The notes under the pieces: model-generated
What the model saw: only the letters and a program-made list of their open reading frames with translations
What the model was told of the DNA's origin: nothing
Database searches by the model: none
Program-made: the position numbers and the translations under genes
Part shown: positions 36,115-45,503 of the stretch, piece by piece
How the letters are laid out: every line of letters starts with the position of its first letter
How positions within the stretch are numbered: the first letter of the stretch is position 1
Assembly: GCF_005222835.1 (NCBI RefSeq)
Contig: NZ_STGA01000028.1
Span: 1 to 64,000 of the forward strand
Length of the DNA: 64,000 nucleotides
Source: Rhizobium sp. FKY42
GTDB taxonomy: Bacteria; Pseudomonadota; Alphaproteobacteria; Rhizobiales; Rhizobiaceae
Direction of reading: 5' to 3'

Positions 36115-36137
36115 AAAAGCCGCGACGGGCGCGGCTT
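36115..36137 (-). terminator. Intrinsic terminator of the 54-residue gene
   Basis: Perfect 8-bp arms 36117-36124 and 36130-36137 with loop ACGGG; reading the minus strand the stem is followed by TTTTCTGTTTC. It lies 33 nt after the stop of the small gene at 36170. Confidence 0.75.
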
Positions 36138-36169
36138 GCATTCGTGCGCAACACTGAAACGGCCAGATA

Positions 36170-36334
36170 TCAGCCGCGATCGAAAGCCTTCGGGTCGATA
36201 CCCAGCGTTACCAGATCGCGCTTCAGGGGCTTGCGGCCAGCCTCTACGGCGGCGGAAGCGGAAGCGGCGGCGCCAAAAACAGCAATCGCACGACCAATGA
36301 AACCACCGCGCATTCTGTTTGTGTTCGTAGACAT
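36170..36334 (-). CDS. Small hypothetical protein, 54 residues
   Basis: Begins MSTNTNRMRGGFIGRAIAVF and ends KRDLVTLGIDPKAFDRG. The ribosome site AAAGGAGAG before the ATG at 36334, its own terminator and a clean short frame argue that it is a real gene. It has one alanine-rich, weakly hydrophobic segment (residues 12-32) that could be a membrane or amphipathic helix, then a basic tail. Family not recognised. Confidence 0.7.
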   Translation of the reverse strand: MSTNTNRMRGGFIGRAIAVFGAAASASAAVEAGRKPLKRDLVTLGIDPKAFDRG

Positions 36335-36501
36335 TTTTCTCTCCTTTTGTCTGAGGAGAATATCGGTAACCGCGGCTCTTTTTGCAATGCACAAGAGAAG
36401 ATAGGAGCCATGCGAATGTCGCATGACCGGCAAATAAGCTTTACGATCTGATCATTCCTGCGGCATTCTGCGCACCAGAATCGCACAGGAGAAGAGCAGC
36501 C

Positions 36502-36855
36502 ATGATCACCATCTTTGGCATCAGGAACTGCGACACCATGAAGAAGGCGCGCAGCTGGCTGGACAATCACGGCGTCGGCTATCGCTTCCACGACTACAAG
36601 TCGGAAGGAATCGATCAAGCACATCTTGCCAAATGGATTGCATCCGAAGGTCTTGACGTTGTTTTGAACCGCGCGGGCACAACTTTTCGGAAGTTGACCG
36701 ACGAAGACAAAGCCAACTTAAGCAAAGACAAGGCAATCGCACTGATGATTGCACAGCCCTCCCTTATCAAGCGTCCTGTCCTGGAGGCCAACGGCGCCAT
36801 CACCATAGGCTTCAAGCCAGAGCTCTACGAGGCTCTTTTCTCGTCCTCTCGTTGA
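36502..36855 (+). CDS. ArsC/Spx-family reductase, YffB-like
   Basis: 117-residue thioredoxin-fold protein starting ITIFGIRNCDTMKKARSWL; the single N-terminal cysteine C11 in the NCDTMKKA motif and the later R-x-P-like region (LIKRPVLEANG near 91-101) match the YffB branch of the arsenate reductase family. Real arsenate reduction is unproven for this branch; a glutathione-dependent thiol role is likely. AGGAGAAG precedes the ATG. Followed by the deacylase gene 13 nt later. Confidence 0.9.
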   Translation: MITIFGIRNCDTMKKARSWLDNHGVGYRFHDYKSEGIDQAHLAKWIASEGLDVVLNRAGTTFRKLTDEDKANLSKDKAIALMIAQPSLIKRPVLEANGAITIGFKPELYEALFSSSR

Positions 36856-36868
36856 TCCCGAGGTTGCG

Positions 36869-37348
36869 ATGTCCAAGATTACGCGCGCGACGCAAGCGCT
36901 TGAAAAGGCTGGCGTCTCCTTCACCGTCCACTCCTATGATTACGACCCCAATGCGGAACGGATCGGCCTCCAGGCGGCGGAAGCCATCGGAGAAGAGCCA
37001 CATCGCGTGCTCAAGACGCTGATGGCAGAGGTGGATGGGAAGCCGGTCTGCGTGGTCGTGCCGTCGGACCGCGAGGTATCGATGAAAAAATTGGCGGCTG
37101 CGTTTGGTGGCAAATCCGCAGCCATGATGAAACCCGCGATTGCCGAAAAGGCAACCGGCTACGTCGTCGGCGGGATCAGCCCTTTCGGTCAAAAGAAGCA
37201 GGTTCCGACCGCAATCGAGGAGGCCGCGATGAACGAACCGCTGGTTTATATGAATGGCGGCCAGCGCGGGCTCCAGGTACGCCTTGCGCCAACCGATGCA
37301 CAGCGCGTACTCAAGGCGATCATCGCCTCCGTCATTGCAGAGCGTTGA
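36869..37348 (+). CDS. ybaK: Cys-tRNA(Pro) deacylase YbaK/EbsC
   Basis: 159 residues of the YbaK/ProX editing fold. The N-terminus KITRATQALEKAGVSFTVHSYDYDP, residues 3-27 (key residues Ala-Leu-Glu and HSYDYDP), the invariant catalytic-site lysine in RVLKTLM and the GYVVGGISPFGQKK loop near residue 105 are all present. It clears Cys mischarged onto tRNA-Pro. Same strand and 13 nt after the ArsC-like gene. Confidence 0.95.
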   Translation: MSKITRATQALEKAGVSFTVHSYDYDPNAERIGLQAAEAIGEEPHRVLKTLMAEVDGKPVCVVVPSDREVSMKKLAAAFGGKSAAMMKPAIAEKATGYVVGGISPFGQKKQVPTAIEEAAMNEPLVYMNGGQRGLQVRLAPTDAQRVLKAIIASVIAER

Positions 37349-37394
37349 CGCCCGGCCTATCTTCTAGCCATATCTTCTTGAAAGCAGGCAGCAC

Positions 37395-38648
37395 ATGACC
37401 CTTCACACCGAGATCAAGATCCCCGTCGACCCGATAAAACTGGAAAAGCTGGCGGAGGTCGCCGTCAAGGTGGGCCTTCAATTACAGCAGGGGCAGGATC
37501 TGGTTATCACGGCGCCGCTGGCGGCACTTACCCTTGTGCGTCTGATCACCAAGCATGCCTATAGCGCAGGTGCTGGCATTGTTTCCACCTTCTATTCGGA
37601 TGAGGAAACCACGCTCGCACGCTTCCGCTACGGGCAGGATGCGAGCTTCGACAAGGCCGCCGACTGGCTCTACGAAGGTATGGCCAAAGCCTACGCCGGA
37701 GGCGCTGCGCGTCTCGCTATTTCCGGCGACAACCCCATGATGCTGACCAACGAGGATCCGGAGAAGGTTGCCCGCGCCAACAAGGCGACATCCATTGCCT
37801 ACAAGCCAGCCTTAGAGAAGATTTCCAACTTCGACATCAACTGGCACATCTGCTCCTATCCGAACCCGGCCTGGGCACGACAGGTCTTCCCGGACCTTCC
37901 TGAAGAAGAAGCCGTCCACAAACTGGCTGAAGCGATTTTCGCGGCCTCGCGCATCAACACGCCTGATCCGATCGCTGCCTGGGCAGAGCACAACGCCAAT
38001 CTGAAAAAGCGCTCCAGCTGGCTGAACACAGAGCGATTCTCGGCGCTGCACTTCTCCGGGCCGGGCACTGACCTGACCGTAGGTCTCGCAGATGGTCACG
38101 AGTGGCATGGAGGCGCTTCGAAGGCCAAGAACGGGGTCATCTGCAACCCGAACATACCGACCGAAGAAGTATTCACGACGCCGCATGCCCTGAAGGTTGA
38201 AGGGACCGTTTCGTCAACGAAGCCGCTCTCGCATCAGGGTACGCTGATCGACAATATCCAGGTTCGTTTCGAGGCCGGCCGTATTGTCGAAGCCAAGGCG
38301 TCCAAGGGCGAAAGTGTCCTGAACAAGGTGCTCGATACGGATGAGGGTGCCCGTCGTCTGGGTGAAGTGGCGCTGGTGCCGCATTCATCGCCGATTTCGG
38401 CATCGGGTGTGCTGTTCTACAACACGCTGTTCGACGAAAACGCCTCCTGCCATATCGCACTTGGCCAATGCTACTCGAAATGCTTCCTCGACGGCGCATC
38501 TCTGAGCCCGGAGCAGATCAAGGCTCAGGGTGGCAATTCCTCACTCATCCATATCGACTGGATGATCGGTTCCGATCAGGTTGATATCGACGGCCTGCGA
38601 GAAGACGGCAGCCGCGTTCCGGTCATGCGCAAGGGTGAATGGGCGTAA
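37395..38648 (+). CDS. M29-family aminopeptidase
   Basis: 417-residue metallopeptidase of the thermophilic AmpS/PepS type (family M29). The N-terminal Rossmann-like half and the C-terminal metal half with RFEAGRIVEAKASKGE, GARRLGEVALVPHSSPIS and the HIALGQCY segment carry the Glu/His/Asp ligands of the co-catalytic pair. Cytoplasmic, removes N-terminal residues from peptides. Monocistronic with a hairpin downstream. Confidence 0.93.
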   Translation: MTLHTEIKIPVDPIKLEKLAEVAVKVGLQLQQGQDLVITAPLAALTLVRLITKHAYSAGAGIVSTFYSDEETTLARFRYGQDASFDKAADWLYEGMAKAYAGGAARLAISGDNPMMLTNEDPEKVARANKATSIAYKPALEKISNFDINWHICSYPNPAWARQVFPDLPEEEAVHKLAEAIFAASRINTPDPIAAWAEHNANLKKRSSWLNTERFSALHFSGPGTDLTVGLADGHEWHGGASKAKNGVICNPNIPTEEVFTTPHALKVEGTVSSTKPLSHQGTLIDNIQVRFEAGRIVEAKASKGESVLNKVLDTDEGARRLGEVALVPHSSPISASGVLFYNTLFDENASCHIALGQCYSKCFLDGASLSPEQIKAQGGNSSLIHIDWMIGSDQVDIDGLREDGSRVPVMRKGEWA

Positions 38649-38658
38649 AGCAGATTTT

Positions 38659-38689
38659 CCTCGTGCGTCATGCCAAGGGGCGCACGAGG
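38659..38689. terminator. Hairpin between two convergent genes
   Basis: Perfect 9-bp arms CCTCGTGCG (38659-38667) and CGCACGAGG (38681-38689), 13-nt loop, in the 47-bp gap between the aminopeptidase and the convergent EamA gene. No T-run follows in either direction, so its efficiency as an intrinsic terminator is doubtful. Confidence 0.5.
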
Positions 38690-38695
38690 GTATGT

Positions 38696-39550
38696 CTATC
38701 TGCCAACCGCCTGCGCTCGCTGGCTGATCCAAACGCCGAGTAAAACGACACCTACGCCCAAAACCTGCAACAGTGTCAGGGCCTGCCCGAGCAGGAGCCA
38801 TCCGAGTAGAACAGCGACCAACGGACTAAGAAAGCCGAGGGCTGAGACGGCCGCCGGCTCAAGGCGCGACAAGCCGCGAAACCAGAGAATGTAAGTTAGT
38901 GCGGCACCGACCAGTCCGAGATAAGCAAAACCAATCACGTTCCGGACTGTGGGGATCGGCATCGCAGGCTCCAGCAGCAGCGCGAACGGTGCAAGCAGCA
39001 AGCCCCCAGCCGTCAGTTGCCAAGCGGTAAAGGTTAATGGAGAAACCGGCGGCTTCCACTTTCGGCTCATGACCGTTCCAAAAGCCATGGAAACGGCACC
39101 ACCCAGCCCGGCCGCGACACCCAGGGTATCCACGCCAGCCTTCGGCGTCAGCACGAGAAGCGCCACGCCTGCCATGCCCGCCACCCCACCAACAACCGCC
39201 AGAGGACGTATCAATGAATCAAGAAGGAAGCGCGCCAGCGCGATGACGATTAATGGCTGCACGGCTCCCACTGTTGCGGCGACACCCCCCGGCAGGCGAT
39301 AGGCTGATACAAACAGGCAGGCCCAGAACAGGGAGAAGTTCAACGCCCCCAGGATCAGGCTTTTCCACCACCAGCTACCATGAGGCAGTCTTCGAACGAC
39401 GAGGAGAAGCAGGATGCCTGCGGGCAAAGCCCTAAGAGCAGCGACCGTCAGGGGCAGATCGGGCGGCAAAAGTTGCGTCGTCACGATGTAGGTGGATCCC
39501 CATACCGCCGGGGCGATTGCCGTCAAGGCCGTATCTGTTGTTCTGCTCAT
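38696..39550 (-). CDS. EamA-family (DMT) transporter
   Basis: 284 residues with ten predicted helices in two five-helix EamA repeats; the first repeat starts at AIAPAVWGSTYIVTTQLLP and the second has VSMAFGTVMSRKWKP. Members export amino acids, metabolites or drugs. It is divergent from a MarR regulator with two palindromic operators in the 60-bp gap, which makes an inducible efflux role likely. Confidence 0.9.
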   Translation of the reverse strand: MSRTTDTALTAIAPAVWGSTYIVTTQLLPPDLPLTVAALRALPAGILLLLVVRRLPHGSWWWKSLILGALNFSLFWACLFVSAYRLPGGVAATVGAVQPLIVIALARFLLDSLIRPLAVVGGVAGMAGVALLVLTPKAGVDTLGVAAGLGGAVSMAFGTVMSRKWKPPVSPLTFTAWQLTAGGLLLAPFALLLEPAMPIPTVRNVIGFAYLGLVGAALTYILWFRGLSRLEPAAVSALGFLSPLVAVLLGWLLLGQALTLLQVLGVGVVLLGVWISQRAQAVGR

Positions 39551-39563
39551 AGACAGCTCCCTT

Positions 39564-39606
39564 TATCTTGACATCAAGATAACTTGTTACATCTTGACGT
39601 CAAGAT
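39564..39606. promoter_or_regulatory. Twin MarR-type palindromic operators
   Basis: TATCTTGA-CA-TCAAGATA at 39564-39581 and the perfect 16-bp palindrome ATCTTGACGTCAAGAT at 39591-39606 share the ATCTTGA half-site; their centres are 26 bp apart. They fill the gap between the divergent EamA and MarR genes, so one regulator dimer pair can control both. The site at 39591 overlaps a TTG that could otherwise be read as the MarR start. Confidence 0.82.
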
Positions 39607-39628
39607 AATGATCGGCCACAGTTCAGTT

Positions 39629-40126
39629 ATGGATCACGTCGCGCGCATACTTGCCCAATGGAATGCTGAACGCCCGGATCTGGATGTTAAACCGATGGGG
39701 CTTCTCGGTCGCCTCGGACGACTTCAAAGCTACCTGATGCGGGAGATCGATGGCGTTCTCGTTACCCATGGTCTAAACCGCGCAAACTTCGATGTGCTGG
39801 CGACCCTTCGCCGTGCGGGAAAACCCCACCGGCTTTCTCCGGGAGATCTTCTGGCGGCAACCATGGTTACCTCCGGAACCATGACCAACCGCATAGACCA
39901 GTTGCAGAAACAGGGTCTCGTGGAGCGGATTTCGAACCCCCACGATGGCCGTAGTGTCCTGATCGGCCTGACTGCTCAAGGTTTAGCGATTGTCGATCGT
40001 GCCGTAACGGATCATGTAGCAAACCAGCATCGGCTGACATCAATGCTCAGCGAAGAGGATTTCAAGATGCTTGATGCGCTGCTGGCCAGATATCTTGCAG
40101 CGTTTGAAAACCAGATTGAAAACTAA
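39629..40126 (+). CDS. MarR-family transcriptional regulator
   Basis: 165 residues from the ATG at 39629 (an ATG at 39608 would add 7). The winged helix core RANFDVLATLRRAG, SPGDLLAATMVTSGTMTNRIDQLQ-like recognition helix region and the wing GLVERISNPHDGRSVLIGLT are clear. An upstream start at 39584 is rejected because it would lie inside an operator. No strong ribosome site is seen before either ATG. Likely represses itself and the EamA exporter, released by a small ligand. Confidence 0.92.
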   Translation: MDHVARILAQWNAERPDLDVKPMGLLGRLGRLQSYLMREIDGVLVTHGLNRANFDVLATLRRAGKPHRLSPGDLLAATMVTSGTMTNRIDQLQKQGLVERISNPHDGRSVLIGLTAQGLAIVDRAVTDHVANQHRLTSMLSEEDFKMLDALLARYLAAFENQIEN

Positions 40127-40134
40127 GCAAAAGT

Positions 40135-41751
40135 TTAGAACAGAGAGCCCTGTTCCGGCTTTTCGGTTGCCTGCTTTGTCGGTTTCTTGCGCGGAGCAGA
40201 TGCGGGTCCGAGAACAACACCTGACGGAGCCGGAGGCGGCGCATCTGTATCGCCAGCCGTTGCCTGCACGTGTCCATCGGCGAACTCGATGGACAGCATT
40301 TGTCCGGCAGCGATATTGGCGGCCCGCGTCAACGGTCGATCATCCTCGCCGCGAATGACCGCATAACCGCGTTTGAGAACATTCTTGTAGGACAGAGATT
40401 GCAGCATACGGTCATGGGCCTGCACAGCAGCAGTTCGCCTGGACAGCGCATGAACCAAGGCCGTATCGGCATGCCGGATCAGGGATTGAAGCTTCAACCG
40501 ATCACGCTCGATCTGCCCGCCCAGCCTCTGCGGTAGAGACAGAAGACTGACCTCCGCCTTGGCCAGACGGCTGCGTTCGCGTAGCAGATGCCGCTCCAGG
40601 CAGCGATCCTTGCGCAAGACCTGCTCTGCAATACGCCGGCGACCATCCGCAATGCGACCAGAAAGAAGTTCCAGCCGCAACCCCGCCGTCGCGCGCTCCA
40701 TTATCCGGCGCTTGGCAAGCGTGGTTCTCTCCAAACCTCGACCCAGTCCTGCAGACGCCTCATCGAAACGTCGGCGCGGCAAGGCCAGCAGTTGATCAAG
40801 AGAGGGAAGCGCCCGCACCAGCGCCCGCAGGTTCTGCCGACGGCTGTCCATCTGGCGCGAAGAACTGCCTCGAAGCCGCGCTGCAAAATTGGTAATCTGC
40901 GCGTCGAGATCGGCCTTTACCGGAACCGCCATTTCGGCAGCCCCGGTCGGCGTTGGCGCTCTCACATCGGCGGCGTAATCGATCAACGTCCAGTCGGTTT
41001 CGTGACCCACAGCAGAAATGAGCGGAATCTCGCTCTCCGCCGCGGCGCGCACGACGGCCTCGTCGTTGAAGCTCCAGAGATCCTCAAGGCTGCCGCCACC
41101 GCGGGCAACGATCAGGACATCGGGCTTACGAACCGTGCCCAAGGGATCAAGGGCATTGAAGCCGCGGATCGCATTTGCCACCTCGTCGCCCGATCCCTCC
41201 CCTTGCACCTTGACGGGCCAGACCACGACATGCACCGGAAAACGGTCCGTGATACGGTGAAGAATATCACGAATGACGGCGCCAGTCGGTGACGTGACGA
41301 CGCCGATCACCTTCGGCATGAAGGGGAGACGTTTTTTGCGAGCCGGATCGAAAAGTCCTTCAGCCCCGAGTTTGCGCTTGCGCTCTTCCAGCAGCGCCAT
41401 CAGCGCCCCGGCGCCTGCGGGCTCCAGTGTTTCGATGACGATCTGATATTTCGATGAGCCGGGGAAAGTCGTGACCTTGCCGGTCGCAACCACTTCCATA
41501 CCCTCTTCCGGACGAAACTTCAACTTGGAGAAGGATCCCTTCCAGATCACCGCATCAATGCGCGCCTTGTCGTCCTTTAAGGCGAAATAGGCATGACCGG
41601 ACGAATGGGGACCACGATAGCCGGATATCTCGCCGCGCACGCGGACATGATCGAACGCGGTTTCGACGGTACGCTTAATTGAGCCGGAGAGTTCCGACAC
41701 CGAAATTTCGGCCAGGTTCGTCGGCTGATCAGAGAAAAGGGATCTGCTCAT
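40135..41751 (-). CDS. xseA: Exodeoxyribonuclease VII large subunit XseA
   Basis: 538 residues: N-terminal OB fold (about 15-110, with [18 protein letters not shown]), catalytic Xse domain with [17 protein letters not shown] near 150 and [18 protein letters not shown] near 209-226, a long coiled-coil region of Arg-rich helices (about 290-430), and the C-terminal [13 protein letters not shown] strand. The extreme C-terminus is a low-complexity Pro/Ala/Lys tail, longer than in E. coli. Degrades single-stranded DNA with XseB, which is not nearby. Confidence 0.97.
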   Translation of the reverse strand: MSRSLFSDQPTNLAEISVSELSGSIKRTVETAFDHVRVRGEISGYRGPHSSGHAYFALKDDKARIDAVIWKGSFSKLKFRPEEGMEVVATGKVTTFPGSSKYQIVIETLEPAGAGALMALLEERKRKLGAEGLFDPARKKRLPFMPKVIGVVTSPTGAVIRDILHRITDRFPVHVVVWPVKVQGEGSGDEVANAIRGFNALDPLGTVRKPDVLIVARGGGSLEDLWSFNDEAVVRAAAESEIPLISAVGHETDWTLIDYAADVRAPTPTGAAEMAVPVKADLDAQITNFAARLRGSSSRQMDSRRQNLRALVRALPSLDQLLALPRRRFDEASAGLGRGLERTTLAKRRIMERATAGLRLELLSGRIADGRRRIAEQVLRKDRCLERHLLRERSRLAKAEVSLLSLPQRLGGQIERDRLKLQSLIRHADTALVHALSRRTAAVQAHDRMLQSLSYKNVLKRGYAVIRGEDDRPLTRAANIAAGQMLSIEFADGHVQATAGDTDAPPPAPSGVVLGPASAPRKKPTKQATEKPEQGSLF

Positions 41752-41816
41752 AGGTCCTGTCTATCGTATCCGGATGCGATTTTCATCCGACCGCGATGGA
41801 TTGTCCTGCACTTTTC

Positions 41817-43667
41817 TTAAGGACCGACGGTATAGATGCGGAAATGTGACCCTTCCTTCACGGGCTGAGGCTGAAGGAAATCGGGAACATTGCCTTTGGC
41901 AAGCTGCGCATAGAGGCCTTGTGGGTTTACCCGTATCAGGTTTCGAGTCTGTGGATCACCCGCACAGAAAGCGAGGATCGTTACCTTCGCACCCTTCAGG
42001 AAGGCCTCAGCCTCGCTGGGCTTCGCAAGCCCGATATGAAGCTCGGTCAGCATTCCAGCCTGGTTGCGGTGGTATGGCGCACTCAAAACCCGGTGCGGCG
42101 TGTAGCGAAGGATGGTAGCGCCACTATCGGAGGGGGCCGCAACGACGCCCGTGGGATAACCCGCAAGCGCCAGGCCATCGGCGCTGGATCGGCAGTTGGC
42201 TTCCTCCTCTGCAACAGTCTTCTCCTGTCCAAGCAGCGTCTTGAAACTGAGGGCATCCCTCACTCCGTTCGTCGTAACCGCGCCAAACAAGGCCCAGACA
42301 ACCGGAACGGAAAACAGAGCGGCGAGAATGTAAGCCAGGCCTGCATTCATGTTTTCCGGTTCGGCATTCGAATGGCGCTTCAGATCACTGATCAGCAACG
42401 AAAGCGGAAGGATGGTCAACGCATTGGTGATGGCGGCGCCACGGACTTGGACGAGGGAGATCAGCCATGCGGTTCCAACTAGCGCCAGAAGCAACAGATG
42501 CGCTTCGGCTCTGTCTTTCTGAACGATCCTGAACACACAAACGGCGACCGCAAACAGGCCGACAAGATAGAAGGCTCCAAAAGTATCGGGCGAGGTCGCC
42601 AGCAGCGTACGAGCCGACTGTGCTTCCGTCGTATTGTCGAGCCAGAGTTCCACCAGCATCGGGTCGAGATTGGCAAGAGGATTTCCGAGGCATTGCGGCG
42701 CGATCAATAACCCCGTTGAAAGAACGGCGACCCCTATGAGCACCACGGCAACGACACGCTGTTTGAATGTCACCAGACCCGTCATGCGACTGGCAAGAAA
42801 GAGCCCGGCGCCACCGACGGCCGAAAGCGAATAGAAGCCCAGCGAAAGGTTATCGCAGGTCACCGCACCGTAGGCGCTGGGCGGCACAGTCGTGAAGAAG
42901 AATGCCGAAATGGAAAGAGCAAAGGCAAGACCGAAGCTCTGCGCCGCCGGAGCGAATTCCCTTCCATGCCAGCACCATTGCAAGGTAACGACCATGCAGC
43001 CCACAGCGACAACCGGTACGGTTTCCGCCCCGATTGCGATCGCAAAGCCTGCCGCAATGCCCGCAAACAGATGGCTCGAACCACTCCATCGCCTGTCCAG
43101 CAACATCGCCGTCATCACCATGAGCGTTGCCAGTTGCACATTATGATGATCGATGTTGCCGGGATAGAAGCGCTTCATCGTGAAAATGTAGAGGCAGGCC
43201 AGACCCAGCGAAATGTGCATGGTGGGAATGCCGCCGAGGCGCCGGCCGGCCAGACCGGCAGCCGCCAAGAGAACCACAGCGGTGCACAGTGGCCAGACGA
43301 TGAGGGCAAGCGTCTCTGCTTCGATGGATGATCCGGTGAAGAGGGAAAAAAACCGGATCAGGGCTGCTATCGGCAGATCGACAAAGCGCGACCAATGCAT
43401 CAACGTGCCGCCCTCCAGGCCGAGACGGTACTGATGCAGGTCGAACCAACCCTGACCATTCAGCAGATCACGGACCTGAACGAGCCGCACCACATCGTCG
43501 TTGTCCCCGCCGACATAATCACTGGCTGTTGGCAGATGAAAGACCAGGATCAGGCCGATCAGAACGACCGCGTAGACAAGAACGCTTGGCAGAAGCCGGG
43601 TGAAAGTGCCTCTCGGTTTTTGACGTTCATCGCCATGAAGGCCGCTTTCGCTTGTCCAGATGGTCAT
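41817..43667 (-). CDS. Large GT-C-fold membrane protein with STT3-like motifs
   Basis: 616 residues, about a dozen transmembrane helices and a C-terminal soluble part from about 490. The first periplasmic loop carries DYVGGDNDDVVRL (D50, D55, D57, D58, R61) and a later loop GNIDHHNVQ (170-178), resembling in position and content the DxD-type and DHH motifs of STT3/AglB oligosaccharyltransferases and other GT-C enzymes that use polyprenyl-phosphate sugars. It is divergent from a GtrB-like/GtrA-like gene set. I infer a glycosyltransferase acting on the periplasmic side; acceptor unknown. Confidence 0.75.
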   Translation of the reverse strand: MTIWTSESGLHGDERQKPRGTFTRLLPSVLVYAVVLIGLILVFHLPTASDYVGGDNDDVVRLVQVRDLLNGQGWFDLHQYRLGLEGGTLMHWSRFVDLPIAALIRFFSLFTGSSIEAETLALIVWPLCTAVVLLAAAGLAGRRLGGIPTMHISLGLACLYIFTMKRFYPGNIDHHNVQLATLMVMTAMLLDRRWSGSSHLFAGIAAGFAIAIGAETVPVVAVGCMVVTLQWCWHGREFAPAAQSFGLAFALSISAFFFTTVPPSAYGAVTCDNLSLGFYSLSAVGGAGLFLASRMTGLVTFKQRVVAVVLIGVAVLSTGLLIAPQCLGNPLANLDPMLVELWLDNTTEAQSARTLLATSPDTFGAFYLVGLFAVAVCVFRIVQKDRAEAHLLLLALVGTAWLISLVQVRGAAITNALTILPLSLLISDLKRHSNAEPENMNAGLAYILAALFSVPVVWALFGAVTTNGVRDALSFKTLLGQEKTVAEEEANCRSSADGLALAGYPTGVVAAPSDSGATILRYTPHRVLSAPYHRNQAGMLTELHIGLAKPSEAEAFLKGAKVTILAFCAGDPQTRNLIRVNPQGLYAQLAKGNVPDFLQPQPVKEGSHFRIYTVGP

Positions 43668-43810
43668 AATCGGTCAATCTCCGGCAACGGCATGCGAAGT
43701 GCTGCGCGGTCGAAACCTAGCCTTAACCTTCTCAAGAAATAGTAAAGCGCGAGTGCCCGGTTCTCTTTCCGGCATCGCCTCCATTTGCAGTGTACCGAGT
43801 AGATCAAATC

Positions 43811-44803
43811 ATGGTTGATGCCGCATCGGGCGAACTGAAGATCGCCATCCTTCTGCCTTGCTTCAACGAGGCTTCCACCATCGCATCCGTCGTCCAGGGT
43901 TTCAGATCCGCTCTCCCCTCCGCCCGAATCTACGTCTACGACAACAATTCCACTGATGGTACGGCGCTCGCGGCCATGCTGGCGGGTGCCGAGGTACGCC
44001 GTGAGCGGCGTCAGGGCAAAGGGCATGTGGTGCGTCGAATGTTTGCCGATATCGAGGCCGATCTCTACATCATGGCCGATGGCGACGGCACATATGCGCC
44101 GGAAGATGCCGACGAGCTTGTACGAACGCTGTTGACCGAGCGTGTCGATATGGTTGTCGGAACACGACGCGGGGTGCATGCCGACGCAGGCCGCCAAGGC
44201 CATGCGGCGGGCAACCGATTGTTCAATCTTCTCTATCGGCAGATGTTCGGCTCAGATTTCACTGATATCTTTTCGGGTTACAGAATCTTCACGCGGCGCT
44301 TCGTTAAAAGCTTCCCGGCTGTGTCGGGCGGTTTCGAGATCGAAACGGAAATGTCTGTTCACGCCTCCCGGCTCAAGCTGCCGGTGACGGAGCTAGAGTT
44401 GGACTACGGGCGGAGGCCGGAGGGGTCATTCTCGAAACTCTCCACGTTCCGGGATGGCTTTCGCATTCTTCGAATGTTCGCCATGCTGATGAAGGAAACT
44501 CGCCCGTTTGCCTTCTTCGCCGTGATTGCGGGCCTCTTCTGCAGTGCGGGCCTGCTGTTCTCGGCACCCGTTATCATTGAGTATTTCAACACAGGTCTCG
44601 TCCCGCGAATGCCGACCTGGGTTTTCTCGCTCAGCCTCTACGGTCTTGGCTTCGTCTCCTTCGCAGCGGGCGTTATCCTGGATTCCGTTGCGCGGGGCCG
44701 AAACGAAGTGCTTCGGCTGAACTACATCAACCTGCCCTCCTTGTTTTCCGAACAGCAGCGCTCCCCGGTTGCCACCACCGAAGGGAAGCGGGACGCAGCA
44801 TGA
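43811..44803 (+). CDS. Family 2 glycosyltransferase, GtrB/DPM-like, membrane-anchored
   Basis: About 330 residues. GT-A fold with ILLPCFNEASTIASVV, YDNNSTDGTA and MADGDGTYAPEDA (metal/nucleotide-sugar Asp residues near 95-100), followed by IFSGYRIFTRRFVKSFP and two C-terminal transmembrane helices (about 225-285), the organisation of polyprenyl-phosphate hexose synthases. It would load a sugar on undecaprenyl phosphate in the cytoplasm. The ATG at 43811 is preferred to a GTG at 43790. Overlaps the methyltransferase gene by 4 nt. Confidence 0.88.
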   Translation: MVDAASGELKIAILLPCFNEASTIASVVQGFRSALPSARIYVYDNNSTDGTALAAMLAGAEVRRERRQGKGHVVRRMFADIEADLYIMADGDGTYAPEDADELVRTLLTERVDMVVGTRRGVHADAGRQGHAAGNRLFNLLYRQMFGSDFTDIFSGYRIFTRRFVKSFPAVSGGFEIETEMSVHASRLKLPVTELELDYGRRPEGSFSKLSTFRDGFRILRMFAMLMKETRPFAFFAVIAGLFCSAGLLFSAPVIIEYFNTGLVPRMPTWVFSLSLYGLGFVSFAAGVILDSVARGRNEVLRLNYINLPSLFSEQQRSPVATTEGKRDAA

Positions 44804-45498
44804 AACGCGAGACAACCAACAAGATCCGCTTCGTCATCGAAGACATCCTCCCGCCGATCCTGCGCGATTCGAAGCTGTTTCTCTGGATCGCGCAGAGCGC
44901 CTGGGGCTCGCACATCTCCCATCTTGCCAGATTTCGCGAACGCGCGCCTTTCCTGACAGCGGATGAATATGCCGAGCTTTATCGCAATCATCCGCGCGTG
45001 CACGCTGGCACGGATAATTCCGACGCCTGCATCCGACGTATCGTAAGCGAGATTGCCGGATCAAGCGTCTGCGATGTCGGCTGCGGAACAGGTGCGCTGT
45101 TGACGCATATCAAAGCCGGCAATCCAAACCTTACCCGCGTGACGGGTGTCGACTTCGTCATTGATGATGCGGCGGCCTTGCCGGGCGTCGAGTATGTGGC
45201 CGCCAAGATCGAATCCCTGCCCTTCGCTGACGGCGAATTCGATACGGTGGTGTGCACGCATGTCATCGAACACGTGCTGGAGTATCGGCAAGCCATTGCA
45301 GAGCTTCGCCGAATTGCACGCAAACGACTAATCATCGTCGTGCCGCGCGAACGAGAATATCGCTACACGTTCAATCCGCACTTCAATTTCTTCCCCTATA
45401 CGCACTCCTTCCTGCGCGCCGTTCACCCGGTTCCGTTACGCCATGTATGCGAAGATATCGGGCGCGACATCTTCTACAGGGAAGATCGAGAAGGTTGA
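44800..45498 (+). CDS. Class I SAM-dependent methyltransferase
   Basis: 232 residues. SAM motif VCDVGCGTGALLTHIK (D92, G94, G96), then acidic motif in VDFVIDD, and the post-I motif VCTHVIEHVLEYRQAIAELRR near 148-168 place it in the methyltransferase 11/25 group. The N-terminal 60 residues form an extra helical part. Situated between a lipid-linked-sugar synthase and flippase-like genes with coupled translation, so it may methylate the sugar or its carrier-linked form (inference). Confidence 0.88.
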   Translation: MKRETTNKIRFVIEDILPPILRDSKLFLWIAQSAWGSHISHLARFRERAPFLTADEYAELYRNHPRVHAGTDNSDACIRRIVSEIAGSSVCDVGCGTGALLTHIKAGNPNLTRVTGVDFVIDDAAALPGVEYVAAKIESLPFADGEFDTVVCTHVIEHVLEYRQAIAELRRIARKRLIIVVPREREYRYTFNPHFNFFPYTHSFLRAVHPVPLRHVCEDIGRDIFYREDREG

Positions 45499-45503
45499 GC
45501 ACG

